Assembly: GCA_032622095.1 (NCBI GenBank)
Contig: CP136069.1
Coordinates: 86,080,958 to 86,144,957, forward strand
Length of the DNA stretch: 64,000 nt
From: Siphonodentalium dalli
Lineage: Eukaryota; Mollusca; Scaphopoda; Gadilida; Siphonodentaliidae
Reading direction: 5' to 3'
Shown here: piece after piece, positions 1 through 12,418 of the stretch
Layout of the letters: each line of letters starts with the position of its first letter
Position numbering within the stretch: the first letter of the stretch is position 1
Notes under the pieces: generated by a model
What the model was told of the DNA's origin: nothing
The model's database searches: none
What the model saw: the letters and a program-made list of their open reading frames with translations, nothing else
Position numbers and translations under genes: made by a program

Positions 1-519
1 CACCAATGCAAATGGCAGATAACCTGATGCCCAATCTGTGGCACAGGTATCAAATGGAGAGCCCATTAGCCCAAATGGGTTATACAACTATAAGTGAGTC
101 AAGCCATCGGATCAGAGGGAGCCCCCACCATCGCATGCTGCAGGTGGTCATGCCCAAGCTAATATCCTGGCCAAGCTGGAGGGTGGGGAGAGGTAATTTT
201 TCTCCGAGGAGTGGCAGGCAAGGCCGTGTCGGTAATGCGAGCGTGACCAGGGGGACTCGGCGCTTTACCTCATGGGTACGGCCCCTGCCCTACGCTTAAG
301 CTGCCGAAGGCCATCCAGCCGGTGTCGATACGTACGCACGCGATTTTGGCAGCTTTAGCGCCCAGAACCGCTAGCGTCTGGTGGGGGCCAAATGGCCTGG
401 AGGTCCCAAGTACCCCGGCAGCTCCACCAGACGTATCCCCACGAATTGGTTGAACCGTCGAGACCATAACCGGAGGAGCGTGAACTGGTCCTGCCCTTAG
501 AACAGTTATCACACGTTCA
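1..519. other. GC-rich intergenic stretch, no gene recognised
   Basis: This stretch is clearly more GC-rich than most of the window. On the minus strand, 270-512 stays open and opens with a stretch resembling the GC-rich repeats at 5.5-7.5 kb (shared GGGCAGGACCAGTTCAC). No start context, splice sites or protein family could be recognised. I read it as an old, diverged member of that repeat group rather than a gene. Confidence 0.35.
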
Positions 520-1010
520 CATGTCCCTGAGGTACCTATGTATCACAATATACACATTGCTTATATATATATATATAAAATGATATAATATATATATCCG
601 GGGGATATACATATTAAGTTTTCCTCATGAGACCATGTCAGAAGGCCCTTCCAAAGCTGCGCCCATCAATCTAATGGACGGAGCCAGATCACAGCTCCCT
701 GTCATGATCCAACGTATCACTAAATATAGATATACAACCCCACAGAGAACATGTCTCATGTCTCTGAGGTACCTATGTATCACTGTTTCACAAGATATCA
801 TTGCAGAAACCCGGTGACACAAATCTTTCGCATATATAGATATATAAAATGATATAATAGATATATCATGGTGATATATAAGTCATCATGAGATCATGTC
901 AGAAGACCCTACTAAAGCTGCGCCCAACAATCCAATGGTCGGAGCCAGAGCAGAGATCCCTGGCACAATCCAATGTATCATTAAAGATATATATATAGCC
1001 CCTCAGAGAA
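520..1010 (+). repeat. Two tandem units of about 237 bp
   Basis: The phrase CTGAGGTACCTATGTATCAC starts near 523 and again near 760. Each copy is followed by an AT-rich block with ATATAAAATGATATAATA, then a GC-richer block containing CATGTCAGAAG and AAAGCTGCGCCCA. A third unit may start near 1010 but decays at once. Short open frames over it (for example 635-817) have no recognisable protein content. Confidence 0.6.
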
Positions 1011-2814
1011 CATGGCCGAACACCGCAGGTGACCAGAGCATCCAATGAGAAAGCAAACCGCTACTCTCAGGTGCCAAAACAATAGTATCGGTACGAGTAT
1101 TAATTTTGGAGAAATTTCCCAACGAGCACCATCCTTTGGAATGGAGACAGACAGCAAAATGTGCAATCACAAGTATTATGTTCAGCCTAAATCCACACAC
1201 ATTACTATTATTAGGCCATCACGACCACTAGGCACCTGAGAGCAGTCCGCGTTCCCAGCGGAATACCCACCGCGATCCGATTCTAAGTAATGAAGGTGCG
1301 CCTTCTACAACCGAAATCAGTTCAAATGATGTACAATGTAGTCAGATGATGAACACAGGTAAATTTTCACGGTCACCATACGGAATATTCAGGTCTGAGC
1401 CTCTGCCCCCCCAAACATGCAGCAGAACGACCTAGGTGTGTGATAGGTCAGTTAGTGTGAAGCATGCAGCAAACTAGGGGAAGACCCGCTCTAAAAATGG
1501 CTCCCCTAGGAAGGAAACGAATGAAATTATCATCCTCCTAGTAAAGGATACACATCCCTTTATAATGTTGTTTTATTTTAATATTAAGAGCCAAGATAGA
1601 GAGGAACTCCCCCCACCCAAGTGGTCCTGCTTATGGCATGTTTAAGGAAGAGAGGACAAACCCAGCATAGACCGAAATGCGCAGTTGGCAGCATGGTTTC
1701 AGGCCCTTACGATCGGGCATCTGGTGCCATGGGGATGGGATCCCACTCGTACGGGGTGGTCCCCTGCCTGCGTCTTAGGAAAGGTCGGTAATGCTGGTCA
1801 ATGAGCTTCCTCGAAAGCTTAGCTGGACAGCGCAAACGTCTTTGCCTGTTTTATTGTCTATGTGCCAGATAATCAAATTGATATGGGCAATAGAAGTATG
1901 AAGAGCCATGCTGATGGCCTCTTGTCGGAAAGGCTATTGGCAGTGGTCGTGGGACACGTGACAATATAAATGCTTTCCATGTAAATATGCTTCATTCGTG
2001 TGTGAAGTATATTCGCCATATCAACGGTATGAAAGTTCGGGACACGTATATATTTGAACATTCATTGAGACTCCAGCTAGTCCATGAATACCTTCAAAAC
2101 ACCTACCATGCCCTTTATGAACAATGCATGCTGTATTGGATGTACAGCCTGTTCTTGTACCCAGCTCACATTTGATATGGTTACTTGCCATAAATAATGT
2201 CTCCCCCCACCTTCCTCGTCTTGGAATACCACTGCTATTATATCGTTATTCATTGGGGAACGTCATCCAGGCCACGGTCACCAGTTATTGCCAGTGGGCC
2301 AGTTAACTGGAGGGGTCAAGTCACCACGATTCTAAATACCTGTCAGGCTGGAATCATTCTCATAATTGAATCAAGAAGGGGAAAGGTTTTTCAAACCAAA
2401 GTATCTTCAAATATATTTGTAGATAGTGAAACCATGATTAAACACCGTCAGAGTGACGATAAGCTTCTTGCCTTACTCTAGAGAATGCAAACCGGAGCAC
2501 CCATGATTTGTAATTTTGTGTCCCAATTAGAGCCATATCCAGAATCGTAGTAACCCAGCCCCCCCCCCCGCTTCTTTTCGGTAAACCTACACAGGAAGGA
2601 AAGCAATTATGTTTGTATTCCGGAAGGAGACACCACTTAGTCGAGAAACAACCCAGCAATTTTGAAAGGATGGGTTAATTTTGGATACAATTCAGAATAA
2701 TAACTAAAATCTGGAATTGAGACAATAGTGAAACTGTCATCACGATTAATTTTAGTGTCATGCTTGCAATCATTAAATGCTAGCAGTTCAAAATTTTTGA
2801 CAGTGAAGTTGAAG
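1011..2814. other. Intergenic, no gene recognised; one diverged repeat unit at about 1850-2030
   Basis: No coding exon could be supported here. The part at 1850-2030 (AGATAATCAAATTGATATG, then ACGTGACAATATAAATGC) recurs in diverged form at 7905-8090 and 8095-8200, so it belongs to a low-copy local repeat. A C homopolymer lies near 2560-2571. The rest is plain sequence to the eye. Confidence 0.4.
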
Positions 2815-3600
2815 CACTGTACGAGAATCGAATCATGTACTCAACAGAATTCTGACTCCTGTCAGATGTCAATCCCTGTCTGAAATTAATGACACTAACG
2901 AATCTTAGTACGACAGTCATTATTTTTCTGATATTGATAAACTGTAGTCTGATAACTTCAAGCGTCGACCAACACATCTAAATCATAGGAGACATGTGTG
3001 ACAGTATTAAAACAGAAAACACAAAGTATTTTGTGAAAGCATGTTGTTTTGATGAGATCTAGTGACTCCAGTAGTGTTCTGTAACATGCACACACCTAGG
3101 TGTGTACATGGGTCAGCCATTAAGTTTTTATTGTCCACACCCGATTGCACAGCGTAGTGCACCCACGACAACATACCTGAACAAGTGTTGTAATGGGGAA
3201 AGTCAGCATTTGCATTCGGATTTTATTCAGTAATCTCGAATGGGACTTGTTAGCCTGACAAACTTGGTATCGGACCGAGTTCTGATTTCTGTCAGAATAC
3301 CCTGATCAGGGTGCGATCCCCGGTCCGCTAGCACATGGCTGAGATTGTTACATTGAAGGTGATGCTCCGTTACGAGAATCAAACCATGAACAGAATTATA
3401 ACACTTGTCCAATATCAATCTCTGTCAATTTATTAAAGTAATAATGACACTACTGTTTTTACATTGATAAACTCAGATGTAAATTGTAATCAACTTTTAA
3501 GTTCAAATGTGACCAACACATCTGGATCAGTTGTATTGAACCATAAAACAACAAAGTATTATGAGAAAGAATGTTGTTCAAAACATTATGATAGATAGCG
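2815..3600 (+). repeat. Diverged direct duplication (about 2815-3050 and 3370-3600)
   Basis: Both blocks run in the same order through ACGAGAATCnAA, a TGTCnAnATCAATC(C/T)CTGTC segment, ATTGATAAACT, GACCAACACATCT and ACAAAGTATT(A/T)TG followed by ATGTTGTT. The offset is about 560 bp. Many substitutions and small indels indicate an old duplication or two old insertions of one element. No reading frame is shared. Confidence 0.5.
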
Positions 3601-4160
3601 TCAGTAGCGATGGTAATTATTGCTAAATAAATGTCCACGCGTAAATAAATTCCCACGAAATTAGGAGACTTCCGGTAGCGAATCACGTGGCATTTATATC
3701 TGACAAATTATATCATACCTTATAGGTGCTATAATAATTACATAGATGTATTGCTCACAATAATATATGCGCCTCGTAAGGCCTTGAAATGGCGGCTGAT
3801 TATGGCGAAATGTCGATTTTCAGATTCGAATTTTTTTTTTAAATCCACCGCCTATTCGAAAACACGGAACAATTGTATGTTTGAAGCGAAACGGTCCGTG
3901 AATTCGAAACAATAATTCTAAAACCTAACGCGTAGGTGACCAGTAATTATTGTATCGATAAATTGAATTTGTTGTCTAGTTGTTAAACGACAAATTCGGA
4001 ACAATACTCCCTTTAGACTTCCGTTCGGTTTGGTAGCAGAAAATAAACTGGCGAATTCAGTCGGTTATATTGGGACTGCGCATGCGTGACTAATCCAAGC
4101 AAGCCACTGAAGACCGCGAGGGATCGTAGGCGACCACAAAAAAAGTTAACCCCTTTTCTA
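3601..4160. other. Intergenic, no feature recognised
   Basis: AT-rich sequence with a T run near 3831-3840 and no repeat that I can match elsewhere in the window. No open frame looks coding. Confidence 0.3.
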
Positions 4161-4164
4161 CTAT

Positions 4165-4872
4165 GGTTTACAAACGCAGGACATATATCCATATAGTTCA
4201 GTCTGAACGGCTTCCTTTAGCGGAAATATTACTCGTTCCCATCTATATGTCAATATTAACATCCATGACAAATTTCATGATGATCAGACGAACAATGCGA
4301 CCTGTGGCCCGTGCTAATGGATTGAATTTTGAAAACAAAGATGGCCACTGGCGGCCATGTTTTTTGTCCGAATGACCCCAAAATGACTCGTTCCCATCTA
4401 CATTCCAATTTCAACAGCCATGACAAATTTCATGATGATCAGACTAAAGGTACGACCTGCAGCCCGTGCTAAAGGATTTAGTCATACAAAGAGTAAAATC
4501 CAAGATGGCTGCTGGCGGCCATGTTTTTTGCCCGAATAACCCATAAATGACTCGTTCCCATCTACATGTCATTGTTAACATCCATGACAAATTTTATGAT
4601 GATCTGACCAAAGGTACAACCTGTAGCCCGTGCTAAAGGATTTAGTCATGCAAAGAGTAAAATCCAAGATGGCTGCTGGCGGCCATGTTTTTTGGCCAAA
4701 TGACCCCAAAATTACTCGTTCCCATCTACATGTCAATATTAACATCCATGACAAATTTCATGACGATCAGACAGTACAGCCTGTAGCCCGTGCTAATGGA
4801 TTGAATTTTGAAATCCAAGATGGCTGCTGGCGGCCATGTTTTTTTTCCGAATGACCCCAAAATATAATTTTT
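4165..4872 (+). repeat. Tandem array of four 155-164 bp units (pearl-like core repeat)
   Basis: The phrase ACTCGTTCCCATCTA starts at 4231, 4386, 4550 and 4714. Each unit continues through CATGACAAATTTCATGATGA, a GTAGCCCGTGCTAA phrase, and ends in AAGATGGCTGCTGGCGGCCA. The same unit occurs singly at about 12640-12836 with a terminal hairpin and A-rich tail, and in diverged form at 17815-18230 and 19340-19729. Open frames at 4163-4375 and 4630-4854 are by-products of the unit and not genes. Confidence 0.75.
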
Positions 4873-5201
4873 AAATGTAAAATAACTTTTTCCTTAAGGG
4901 AAGCCCGAAACTGAACTATATGGATTATTATCCTCGGCCTTGTGTTATCAGGAGGGTTAAAATTTATTGTCCGTATATTGCCTACTCAGATCAATCAGTG
5001 CTCGGGATTAGCTACGCATGGATGCGTCTCGTGTAAATCTCGCGTGATTCTCGCATTGTAACAGTCAGTTTTTAATTTTCCGACCGAATCATAGGATTTG
5101 CGAGTCGCAGGGTTGGGAATGGCACCGCCATGGGAGGGATCTCTGATAGTTCAGTTTTGGGCTTCCCTTAAGGAAAAAGTAATTTTACATTTAAAAATTA
5201 G
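4866..5201. repeat. Long inverted repeat (fold-back element), about 335 bp
   Basis: The left arm reads TTTTTAAATGTAAAATAAC then TTTTTCCTTAAGGGAAGCCC. The right arm carries the reverse complement (GGGCTTCCCTTAAGGAAAAA, then TTTTACATTTAAAAATTA). The interior contains sequence that recurs in inverted orientation at 12430-12640. A third partial arm (AAGCCCTCAACTGAACTATA) follows at 5220-5245. No open frame suggests a transposase, so a non-autonomous element is likely. Confidence 0.65.
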
Positions 5202-5518
5202 ATTTTTCCCCCAAGGAGAAGCCCTCAACTGAACTATATGGATTAGAATGCAAGCCCAGGAGGAGGCAACGAGCAATAAATTTAATATCCCAGTTTGACG
5301 GGAATGTACTCTTCCGAAAACATATTTCATGTAAATGTGATTTAGTCATGAATCAGCCTTGATATGTTATGTGAAAGAGCTCATGAATTCAGATTCCAGT
5401 ATTGCTCAAGCTTGTACCTGCCCCCCCTGGTTTTAGGAAGAAACGTCCCAGGCAGTGCCACACCATACGCGCCAGCTAGAAACCGAGCAAGTAGAGACTT
5501 CTTCTTCTGCAGCTGACT
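5202..5518. other. Spacer, no gene recognised
   Basis: It holds the partial arm noted at 5220-5245 and otherwise unremarkable sequence, including a short C run near 5420. Confidence 0.3.
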
Positions 5519-6070
5519 TCACTGCGTTTTCTCGTTTTCATGTGATGAGAGTGATTTCTGAAGATATCTTCCAAAATAGAAAGCGCTATTGACAGTATGC
5601 GACATCGAGTCGTCCCCACACAGAACAGCCTCCAAAGGCTCGGGTGCGATTGTCCTGGAGGATTGGTTGCCCGAATCCCCGAGAACGGCACCCCGTCTGC
5701 CACTGACTGCTGGTGCAGGACCATGGGGCTCGAACTGGTTCATCCCGAGGTAAAGACTGGTACAGTTGTGCAAGTTTGTGTAAGTCAGTTGACACATATC
5801 CTGTGATGAAGTGTTGTACAATAGATCGACCCATGTCGTGTCCATACGCAAAGCGAGTTCCTTAGGAACGACAGAATCCCGTGATTCTTGCCCATAGTCG
5901 TCAAAGCCATCAGACGCCATGAGAAGTATAGGAAGCATGTCAGTATCGACCACAGCAACAGAACACCCTGCATCAGGTTGAGATAAGGTACTATAGGGAA
6001 GCCCACTCGGGGAATGGCTCGAACGAGGTATAAATGCTCTCGCAGTTGAAGTTAAGGTGCTTTGGCCCAC
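5519..6070 (-). CDS. Uncharacterised 183-residue open frame, possibly a decayed gene fragment
   Basis: This is the longest open frame in the first 47 kb. The translation has no low complexity. It contains VVDTDMLPILLMASDGFDD at about residues 41-59, which faintly recalls the PP2C-type phosphatase 'xxASDGxxD' strand-loop, and a C-terminal part with AVLGDSGNQSSRT. That C-terminal part recurs in a second open frame on the same strand at 6086-6574, so it lies within a local repeat. No intron signals, partner exons or full phosphatase motifs were found. It may be an exon of a repeated gene, a pseudogene fragment or chance. I do not assign a function. Confidence 0.2.
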   Translation of the reverse strand: MGQSTLTSTARAFIPRSSHSPSGLPYSTLSQPDAGCSVAVVDTDMLPILLMASDGFDDYGQESRDSVVPKELALRMDTTWVDLLYNTSSQDMCQLTYTNLHNCTSLYLGMNQFEPHGPAPAVSGRRGAVLGDSGNQSSRTIAPEPLEAVLCGDDSMSHTVNSAFYFGRYLQKSLSSHENEKTQ

Positions 6071-7510
6071 CCCAATGCCAGAAGGTCAGCAAAAAGATAA
6101 AATTAGAAGGATCCATTTGACCAGAGAAAACCCCCCCACCGAATCTCCCAAATGCAGGTGGTCCAGACAAGCTGGAATCAACGTCGATGACATACCACTA
6201 GGATCCCATGACGGCAGAGGAGCAGGCCTGGACGTATCACGTGGGATGACGTTTCCAGGGGGACAAGACCGACCCTCGTAATGGGGTGGGCCACAGTGCC
6301 GTGGGGAAGCGTCAGAAGGCCTTTTGGCTGGAGCGCATTGAGCGGCACCGGACATCGAGACTTCCCCACCCAGAACAGCCTCCAAAGGCGAGTGTGCGGG
6401 TGTTCTGGAGGATTGGTTGCCCGAATCTCCGAGAACTGCACGCTGCCACCCAAAGTCTGCTGATGCAGGACCAGGGGGGGTGAACTGGTCCTGCCCGAGG
6501 TAAGACTGGTACGTTTGCTCAAATTGTTTAACCATGGACCAACGGGCCCTCATCCAACAATGACAATACCGCATATTGCCGCGTTTATTTCTTGAGCAAC
6601 CCGCACGGTGTGGCCATCAAAGTCGAATCTCGTCGACTATAAGCAAGACAAGACATTCTGTTAGTTATTAGCAAGCGTAATACACAAAACATTTTGTTAG
6701 TTAATGCAAAATAATGTTAATAAGGTAAATTCCGTTCATTATGTGGCCACGTGTTCTTACCTGCTAGAAATTAAACTGCAGGTAAGATATTGTCACTTCT
6801 CGGCGAAGAGGACGATGAGAACCGATTTCTCCTGTGCAAGAACAGTTTTCGCAGTGCCCTTGCTTACGGTGAGGAGAATGTTTTATACGCGTACGGAAAG
6901 TCCTCCGAAGGTATAGCAGGCCTGGACATATCCCGAGGGAGAATGATTCCAGGGGGACAAGACCCACTCTCGTAATGGAGTGGGCCATGGACCGTGGGGA
7001 AGAGTCAGAAGTCTCAGTCCTTCCCAGATGACAGGAGCAATTGTACTCGCACCCATATGCACTTATAAGTCTCTAATTCACGAGCATTAAACTTTGCCCT
7101 CTCCCTCTTGACAAAATGTGCATGGTTACAGTAACCGTTGATTCAATATTAAACTATTGGAGGTATATTTAAAAACCGGTCGCATCGCAGGTAAAGTATG
7201 GGAATGTGAAAGTGCAACTAAACATGCATGTATCGAGGTCTATTCCACAAAGACATTTAATTTGAGAGAAACACAACGAACGATTATATTACGGATGCAA
7301 TAACATCCGTCTTCCGAATTGTGAGAGAAAATGAGAGCTTGAGCTGCATTTTCATCTGGGAAGAACTGAAGGCTGGTTGGCTGGTGCGCTGTCAGCGGCA
7401 CATGACAAGTCTTCCCCACCCTAAGGCTCAGGCGTGCGCCCATGAAGATTGGTTTTCCGAATCAACGATAGTAGCACCCCGCCAGTCACTGGTACTGGGC
7501 AGTGGTCATA
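5590..7510 (-). repeat. GC-rich local repeat, at least three diverged copies
   Basis: Plus-strand phrases recur in the same order. CCAGAACAGCCTCCAAAGG/C starts at about 5620 and 6370. GGATTGGTTGCCCGAAT occurs at about 5660 and 6410. A CAGGCCTGGAC block followed by CCAGGGGGACAAGAC occurs at 6227 and 6920. A GGCTGG...GCGGCAC block followed by CTTCCCCACCC occurs at 6320 and 7370. The blocks are too diverged for a recent duplication. Some keep open frames on the minus strand, which could reflect a decayed gene family. Confidence 0.5.
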
Positions 7511-8218
7511 CACGATATAGAGGCCTCTTGCGGAACGGCGCTGTATATGTGTGATGATACAAAAGCTGACATTTGTGTTAGTCATTTAGGTATTCTATTC
7601 ACCAGATAATCATATGGATATTTAGTAATAGAAGAGATATGTTTTGGACTCTTCTGAAATTGGCACTGGCAGGTCTGCGGAATGCAAAATATGCGCAAGC
7701 CGTAACATACTAGTATGTGTCGGCTTTCTGGTTGTCCTTAGGTACCCATAACTTACACAAACAGTTATAATCAGTATCGCGAGAGCCTCACACAACCTTC
7801 GCGCAACCTAGATTTCGCAACCGACATGTGAACCGAACCGTCGTGTGCCTCCAATACGCAGGCCTGCCGTGGTCGTGCGCAATATAAATCTAAATGCTGT
7901 TCATGTAAACGCACTTAATTTGTTTGACAATACAAATGCTGTCCGTTTCGTTATTTGCCCGATAATCAATTGGATATGAGGCAATAGAAAGAAAAGAGCC
8001 ATGTGTTGGTCTCTGTTGAAAATTATAGTGGCAGCGGCCCTGCGCAATATAAATGCATGTTATGTAACTGTGCTTCATACGTGAGTGAAGGCTATTTCAC
8101 ATTTGATCTGTTCGATATGTGGAAATAGAAGGTTGAGAGCCAAGTAATGGGCTCAGTGGGAAAGGCTATTGGCAATGCATCGGGAGCACGTGACAATATA
8201 TATGCATAGTAGTTCGCC
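7511..8218. repeat. Diverged copies of the 1850-2030 repeat unit
   Basis: Phrases CAGATAATCAnATGGATAT (7611), CGATAATCAATTGGATATG (7960) and TATTGGCA...GACAATATA (8167-8200) match the unit at 1850-2030. Copies lie about 170-300 bp apart. No coding content was recognised. Confidence 0.4.
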
Positions 8219-8682
8219 ATTACTATTAGAGCTGAAACGGTTGACCCATTCTTCTAACCGGTTAACCATCGGGGTTAACCGGATTTCAACCGGTTAACCG
8301 CTAAATTGCTAGCGGACTTCTCTCACACTAATTATGTCGACATTATGCCATGCTCCAGGGACAAACCTAGGTGAGAAGTAGTAGCTGAAATAAAGACCTT
8401 ATTCACGGCATTTAACGATATTCAAAAACACGCATTCATTGTTCTTTTGCTGGCTCTCGTGATGGGAAATGAGCAAGTGAAATTTGTGAATGGCAGGATA
8501 GATCGCTTATTTGCCGTGATCAGCATATGTTTGGGCATTTGTAAAACGAGTACAATAGTATGGGTATTGGTAAAACGAGTAACAAAACGATATATTAAAG
8601 ATCTGTAATATATCATTATCATCATTGGTATATCCTCCAATGCATTATATATAAAGACAAGAAAGTAATAACTAGAGAACAA

Positions 8683-8733
8683 CGAGAGGCCGATCACGAT
8701 CGGCAGATGTTAACCCATCCCTTGGCGATAAAA
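8683..8733 (+). repeat. Short dispersed repeat with GCCGATC/GATCGGC hairpin (copy 1)
   Basis: The phrase ACGAGAGGCCGATCACGATC runs into GGCAGATGTTAACCC. It contains a perfect 7-bp stem with a 2-nt loop. The same opening occurs at 20596 and 43438, each time after A-rich sequence. It looks like the 5' end of a dispersed element. Confidence 0.6.
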
Positions 8734-9489
8734 ATTTAATATGATCGGATAAATGAGAGTTTTGGTGTTGAATTATAGAGTATACTGTTATGTACTATTA
8801 TAGACAAATGTACATAACACAAATTATTGGAATTTATGGGTCACTGGCATTTATATAAGAGAATGCACTTGTACAGGATCTGTAATGCTAAACCACCACA
8901 GCCAGCAAGTCTGTGGGTTAAATGTGTAGGTGTGACCTGGACATGGAATACTTGGGTTAAGAGAGTCCAATTTAAGTTTACAATAATAATGTGTCCTAGT
9001 ATACAGATAAGCAACCTCACCACTGACCCATTAATATCAATTATATAGCATAGCTGTCAAAAAATCACAGGAATTGTTTATGTTGAACACTGACCTCTAT
9101 TAAACCAATAACAATTATAATGATATCAGACCATCTGAAGATAAAACTCTGCAGCACAGATGTCCAAGTCTACTGTTAATATCATGTGATGTTTATTGTT
9201 GAATCTTATTTTAAATTAGATACCATAGCCTTCTTTATCAGATTATTTGCACATTGGCATAAGAGACATCAGAAAATAATATAGCTTTATCAATAGCTAT
9301 TAAAGTAGTCCAAATGCAATTGGTGAATTAATTAAAAAATTAAAGGGACACATTGGAAATCTTTTTATCAACTTGTATCATAATCATCAATATCTAAATG
9401 AAAACAAATGACAATGTCAATGACATTTTTTTTATTATTATTATAAAAGTTAAAAATAAAAAATAATTTAAATCAATTTTTTTTTCCAA

Positions 9490-9913
9490 TTTTTTTTTGG
9501 TGAAAAATGGTCATAACTCCTTTAAAATAAATCGGATCAAACCCATATTCGAACTAGATCTGTATTTTGGGCTGTGAAACTCACATACCAAATTTGGTTC
9601 CAATCAGATAAAAAATGTTTGAGTTATGGCAGAATGTGTGAATTCTAAGTCGAAAAAGGGCCATAACTCTGTAACAAAAACTCGGATCAAACCCAAATTC
9701 GAACTCGATCTGTATTTTGGGCTGATATACCCATATAAAAAATTTGCTTCTGATTGGATAGAAAATGTTTGAGTTATCGCATTACACGTGAAGTGTCTAC
9801 GGACGGACAGACGGACGGACGGACGGACAGACGGACGGACGGACGGACGAACGACGAGTGGTCAATCCGGACAACGACACTATGTTTACCATACATGGTA
9901 TGGGTAAACATAA
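9490..9913 (+). mobile_element. Pearl-like element, GGGCCATAACTC family (copy 1)
   Basis: Two tandem units begin near GGTCATAACTCC and GGGCCATAACTCTG (about 9508 and 9659), each containing ACCCAnATTCGAACT and ATTTTGGGCTG. They are followed by a GAC(A/G) tract at about 9798-9855, then the hairpin GTTTACCATAC/GTATGGGTAAAC and an A-rich tail. Other copies are at 21320-22870 (interrupted), 44100-44530, 55415-55819 and 60352-60756. It lies inside the hAT element at 8227-10800. Confidence 0.7.
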
Positions 9914-10808
9914 AAAGGAAGGTCAGTTAGGTCAGACTCGCAGTCCTATTCAGTATTCGAGCTATTCGTCGGTATCATGATAGCGGACACTAGTGTTGGG
10001 AGGTTATATAATTTACGTTTCGGTTTCGGTTTTGGTTTTAGTATGCAATCACTTAACATATAGCAATTACTGCCAAATTGAGTGTTAATTAGTCCCACAG
10101 ACACAACCAGTTACAGAGTAGCATGGAGCATCAATTTCCTTGATAAAAGGGAAGATTATTGAAGAAGTTTTGGGTTGCTTCAACTACGATGTCTGTTTGG
10201 TCACTCAATTGAATTGATCATATTAAATCACAACAGGGAGGAAGAACGGGAAGAGTGAAGACATTGTGCAGCTGATCTCAATCTTCAAACTTTGTCGACT
10301 TACATAGTTTTTATAAACCCCACTGTAAAACAGTTTTATATATAGTATGTCGTGGTGTGGTTCCAATTTGAATCCATGTTGCTTCGTCCAGTATTAACTA
10401 TTAAGTTACGAAAGCACGCATTGCCACACAACGCCACTTTTACGTTGTCACTTCCTTGTGTGCATTCAGACTTTATACAGTGACTGCACACGTGCTTTTG
10501 TCGGAAGAAAACTTCAAAGGGTCGGAATTGATTGAAGGTCGCCGACACTTCCAGACAGTTCGAGAATTGCTACAAGTATCTGATACTACCGCGTGTACCA
10601 ATTAATGCTTGCATTGCACTCTACTATCGGTGACACAGGATTTAGTATTAGTTTTGCATCATTTAACCTAATATTTTGAGGATTATTCACGTTCACATTC
10701 AACTGACAACGGGATGCGGTTACGTCCGGTTCATTTTTTCTAACCGGTTATGTCGCTAACCGGATGCTAACCGGTTAACCGTCTAACCGTTTCAGCTCTA
10801 ATTACTAT

Positions 10809-12418
10809 TCACGGATTGAAAGCGCAGAAGTATGTCGGTATCGGTGAAAAATTGTCGCCATATTGACATAGTCAGTTCTTATGTCAATGAGCATGTAAGG
10901 CACTGATACCATTGGTATGGAACTATTACGGCTGGCCATACATGTGTCATGCTCACCATTTGACCGGTTTTGTGGCGATGAGGCACTGATACCATATTGG
11001 TCCTGATTAATGGACCAATGAATGTTGAATGTATCGATACACTAATGTCTGAGGATAACAGTTCATGCCAGGTCACATCGGATAAGGCGACTTGCCACAA
11101 GTAGGCCAGTAGGCTCGCAACAAGGATCTCATCCAAAATGTCACCAAAGAGTTCTGACCACGGACGGAATTAACATTGTATAGGTAAGCAAACTATAGCT
11201 GAAGGTTCAGGCTACTGCGCTTGCATGGCTGTGCAGTCTTGGAACAGGGGAACCCATTCAGCGAAATACAGTAAGTAATTGCAAAGAAACGGACACAATT
11301 GTCGCCAAGAGAAAGTCAGATTATGATTTGATGGAGATCGCCATTCGATAATGTAAACTAGAAACGAAAATCCTTGTTGTCAAATCGTGTGTCTGATAAT
11401 CCTATTCCCCAATCAAACCAGTTGCACGAGTCGTAGCAACCGGACCACTGTCAACTCATACTATACATGTACGTAAAGAAAGAGACTATTATAGTATTAC
11501 AGCATTATTTGACACCGGTCATATAATACTAGATGTATAACGAACAGAATCGCCTTGTTGCCAACGATTATTCCATTGATACAATGATGGAAAGTGAATG
11601 GAATCGCAAGAACAGAGTCAGGATTGTCAAATAAATATTGTGAAGTCACTAACATCCGCGCCAACGTTCCAAGTATCCAAATACAAGCCCTCATGTTAAG
11701 ACATTACGGGCTAGCTAAGATTTGCAAATATTAATCGCTTAAGCACAATTAATGATAAGGACATAATGTATAGGTACAATGATGTTCTTCTATAATCATT
11801 TCCCAAACGTCGATGAAGTTCCAGTTGCTCAACGTCAACTTACAAAATACAATTAGTTGAGGCAAAGGAAATTACATCAGGTAACAAGTTCTATCTTAGT
11901 TATTTATTCATGTAAATTAGTGCCAAAGGAGATATTTCTGTCCTGGACAATGTTCTGCGCACTAACATAGCTGTTGCATATATGATATGGCAGTATACAT
12001 AACCTGAACGGGGCGAAGAGACGACATCAGTAAATAGAATGTGTAGCGCGAAATTAGGCTACTCCGCATACTGCACCACGTGGATTCCGAAATTCGACGA
12101 GTCATGCCACCGTATATGTTGCACAATAATGCAATATAGGTTGGCCATAAGTAAACGATGTGCATCTGAGTCAAAATGACCATCAATGGCGAATATGTCA
12201 ACGTGATTCCAACGATGTTTTTGTCAAATTCAAGCACAAATTCGTAAACGAAATGTGTCGATAGAAAACACGGAATTCGCGCATACAATGAAACGAAGAG
12301 TTTCTGCGAGTTCGTAAATTTTTTATTAAAAGACTGGGCGAGCAACAGATAAATTGCAAGTTGTTATCATCAATAAATATTGAGTTGATAACGCGCAATA
12401 CAGAATAATACTTCCTTA
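10809..12418. other. Intergenic, no gene recognised
   Basis: No repeat family of this window and no convincing coding exon was found. Open frames such as 11962-12345 on the minus strand lack recognisable domains and splice context. I searched this span on the minus strand for the missing last KAT14 exon and found nothing resembling it. Confidence 0.4.

Larger units (their letters stand above)
8227..10800 (+). mobile_element. hAT-type DNA transposon, non-autonomous or decayed, 2574 bp
   Basis: The element starts TAGAGCTGAAACGGTT and ends with the exact reverse complement AACCGTTTCAGCTCTA. An 8-bp direct repeat ATTACTAT flanks it (8219-8226 and 10801-10808), which is the target duplication length of hAT elements. 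Both ends carry clusters of AACCGGTTAACC-like motifs, likely transposase-binding sites by analogy with other hAT subterminal repeats. No transposase frame was found. The interior holds a pearl-like element (about 9490-9913) and a copy of the GCCGATC hairpin repeat (8683), so it has been a target for later insertions. Confidence 0.85.

Noticed and set aside
10336-10548. Cys-containing 70-residue frame as a hAT BED zinc finger
   Set aside because: Cys/His spacing does not fit BED and no downstream transposase is present.
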